Assembly: GCA_045126815.1 (NCBI GenBank)
Contig: JBGVPD010000094.1
Coordinates: forward strand, 1-16,686
Reading direction: 5' to 3'
DNA from: RGIG1995 sp045126815
GTDB taxonomy: Bacteria > Bacillota > Clostridia > Oscillospirales > CAG-272
Length of the DNA: 16,686 nucleotides
In this document: piece by piece, positions 15,391 to 16,686 of the stretch
Layout: every line of letters begins with the position of its first letter
Numbering within the stretch: position 1 is the stretch's first letter
Made by a program: the position numbers and the translations under genes
Notes under the pieces: generated by a model
Told to the model about the DNA's origin: nothing
What the model saw: the letters and a program-made list of their open reading frames with translations, nothing else
Databases searched by the model: none

Positions 15391-16500
15391 ATGGATAATA
15401 AGGTTTTACAGGACAATTTTAGAAAACAATTGACAAACACCCACGCGCTGACAGTTTTGACAGTATCGCTGATAGAAATTATAGGGTATATAATTTTTAT
15501 ACAGCTGGGAATTGAAGAGTGGTCTCTTCAAAATTCTTATTTCAGATATAAGGTTTTGCTTCCCATTTTTATAAATGTTGTAACCCACTTGTGTGCAAGA
15601 GTGTTTTTAAATGTTAAAAAATTAAACAGAAGACAAAAGAATAGTGTGATTATTGTTGCCGCCTTGATAACTTCGTTTGTAGTAGCTGTTTTTCATAAGG
15701 AATATATCGCAACAGGTTGTGCGTTTGTGTTTCCAATGGTGCTTTCGGCAATATTTAATGATAAGAAGTTGCTTAATACAAGTTTGTTTGCATCTATTGT
15801 GATTTTGCTTTGTGTGGCAGGCGTTATAGTTTATGAAAACAATATGGATTTAACCTCAGGGCTTAATTTGGTCGTGCTTTTGGGATTTGCGATAGTATCG
15901 TATTTTTGCGGAATTATATCAATCAGGTTTTCAGATGAAAGTTATACGACAATAAAGGCTCAGGCTGAAGAGAATGATAAACTTTTGGACAACGTTCAGC
16001 GTGACCAGATGACCGGACTTTATAACCACAATGCTTTCTTTAAATATCTTGATGTGGCGATAGAGCGAGGCAAGGGCGGAGTGGATGTTTGTCTTGTTAT
16101 GATCGACGTTGACGATTTTAAGATCGTTAACGATACTTACGGACACGACTGCGGTGACCGCGTACTCGTTCGTTTATCGAAGATAATTAAGAGAAATACG
16201 ACTAAACACGACGTGTGTTGCAGATACGGCGGAGAGGAATTTGCGATAATTTTCAAGCATAAGAGCATAGACGACGTACATAAGATTATGCAGAAGATAC
16301 TTGAGGATTTTAGAAATCATAAATTTGATTTCAGCGAAAGTGCGATTACGTTTTCGGCAGGAATAGCGAAATACGAAGTGGGCTTAACAAGAAACGATTT
16401 GTTTGCGTTAGCTGATAAGACGATGTATTTAGCAAAAGGCACCGGTAAAAACTGCATACAAAAAAGCATAAAAGAAACGGTAAAAATAACAGCGGAGTGA
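15391..16500 (+). CDS. membrane GGDEF diguanylate cyclase
   Basis: Protein of 369 residues from ATG 15391; AGGA at 15377-15380 is a modest ribosome site. Five to six hydrophobic segments fill ~18-185, resembling integral membrane sensor regions, though no named family is certain. A short coiled stretch (~185-210) leads into a GGDEF domain: DQMTGLYNHNAF, MIDVDDFKIVNDTYGHDCGD and RYGGEEFAI (GGEEF at 280-284), so it should be an active cyclase. The I-site position reads TKHD, without the arginine, so feedback by that site is unlikely. It stands apart from the operon by 141 bases holding a possible promoter and hairpin, so it is probably a separate unit that feeds the same second messenger. The stop codon is part of the terminator stem. 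Confidence 0.88.
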   Translation: MDNKVLQDNFRKQLTNTHALTVLTVSLIEIIGYIIFIQLGIEEWSLQNSYFRYKVLLPIFINVVTHLCARVFLNVKKLNRRQKNSVIIVAALITSFVVAVFHKEYIATGCAFVFPMVLSAIFNDKKLLNTSLFASIVILLCVAGVIVYENNMDLTSGLNLVVLLGFAIVSYFCGIISIRFSDESYTTIKAQAEENDKLLDNVQRDQMTGLYNHNAFFKYLDVAIERGKGGVDVCLVMIDVDDFKIVNDTYGHDCGDRVLVRLSKIIKRNTTKHDVCCRYGGEEFAIIFKHKSIDDVHKIMQKILEDFRNHKFDFSESAITFSAGIAKYEVGLTRNDLFALADKTMYLAKGTGKNCIQKSIKETVKITAE

Positions 16501-16518
16501 TTTTCACTCCGCTGTTTT
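16488..16518 (+). terminator. intrinsic terminator with embedded stop codon
   Basis: The 13-base arm AACAGCGGAGTGA (16488-16500) pairs perfectly with 16504-16516 around a three-base TTT loop, followed directly by T residues (16515-16518) and an AT-rich tail. The TGA stop of the cyclase gene is the end of the left arm. This is a strong Rho-independent terminator on the + strand. Confidence 0.92.
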
Positions 16519-16531
16519 ATAATTTTAGCAT

Positions 16532-16537
16532 TATAAT
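16532..16537 (+). promoter_or_regulatory. possible -10 box before the regulator remnant
   Basis: TATAAT occurs at 16532-16537, about 60 bases before the start codon at 16595. No convincing -35 hexamer is present at the usual distance, which falls in the terminator stem. Support is weak in such AT-rich sequence. Confidence 0.2.
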
Positions 16538-16594
16538 TTGAAAAATATGTAAGTACATCTAATGAACGCCTATGTGAGATAAGGATATTTATAT

Positions 16595-16686
16595 ATGAAA
16601 GCAACAGGTATTGTGAGAAGAATAGAGGAATGCGTTATAATAGGGCAAAAGTTGTCGAAATACGCATAAATACAGGGGGGTAGCAG
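16595..16686 (+). pseudogene. decayed AbrB/SpoVT-like regulator start, cut by window end
   Basis: ATG 16595 has a good ribosome site, AAGGA at 16581-16585, 9 bases upstream. The first ten residues, MKATGIVRRI, are the near-invariant start of SpoVT/AbrB-type DNA-binding proteins, normally continued by DDLGRVVIPKEIRR. Here the frame reads EE, lacks the LG pair, has C for R, continues VII and then diverges and stops at TAA 16667-16669 after 24 codons. Shifting forward by one base after about 16642 gives a weak match to the expected continuation (K, R, T and R at the expected places). This points to a small deletion plus a frameshift. The window ends at 16686, so the rest is unseen. Alternatives are a sequencing error or a chance short frame. 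Confidence 0.5.

Noticed and set aside
1..16686. CRISPR array, transposon, tRNA or rRNA
   Set aside because: No direct-repeat spacing, transposase motif, terminal inverted repeats or conserved RNA gene sequence was found by eye.

Overview
The window looks like chromosomal DNA of a low-GC, Gram-positive (monoderm) member of the Bacillota, most likely class Clostridia. The supporting signs are AT-rich coding sequence, strong AGGAGG-type ribosome sites, frequent GTG and TTG starts, a CotH-family lipoprotein, a Pel cluster without its outer-membrane parts, and a decayed start of what looks like an AbrB/SpoVT sporulation regulator. Genus cannot be read from the sequence. All genes are on the + strand.

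Positions 41-15249 hold ten tightly packed genes with gaps of 9-19 bases or overlaps of 4-14 bases, so they read as one operon. The first five are a Gram-positive-type Pel exopolysaccharide machine: a giant PelD (HD-GYP + SDR-like + PelD), PelE, PelA (deacetylase part only), PelF and PelG. The next three are a CotH-type kinase lipoprotein, a VTC-type polyphosphate polymerase domain protein and a DUF4956 membrane protein, which look like an accessory surface module. The last two are a cytoplasmic EAL phosphodiesterase with PAS domains at both ends and a dCache-HAMP-GGDEF diguanylate cyclase.

Positions 15250-15390 carry a possible -10 box and a 19-bp hairpin. A second, separate diguanylate cyclase (six or so membrane segments + GGEEF) follows, and its stop codon lies inside a strong intrinsic terminator. 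The last ~90 bases contain a good ribosome site and the hallmark N-terminus of AbrB/SpoVT regulators, which then loses its frame.

Working model: the membrane sensor cyclase makes cyclic di-GMP. The PelD C-terminus binds it through a retained RxxD site, although its own cyclase motif is gone, and switches on PelF/PelG to polymerise and export an amino-sugar polymer that PelA deacetylates outside the membrane. The EAL enzyme and the HD-GYP domain fused to PelD remove the signal. The operon therefore carries its own make, sense and destroy circuit for the second messenger, plus a possible phosphate-based surface modification module. The most unusual points are the HD-GYP/SDR/PelD fusion, the apparently dead SDR domain inside it, and the CotH-VTC-DUF4956 set placed between polymer synthesis and signalling genes.
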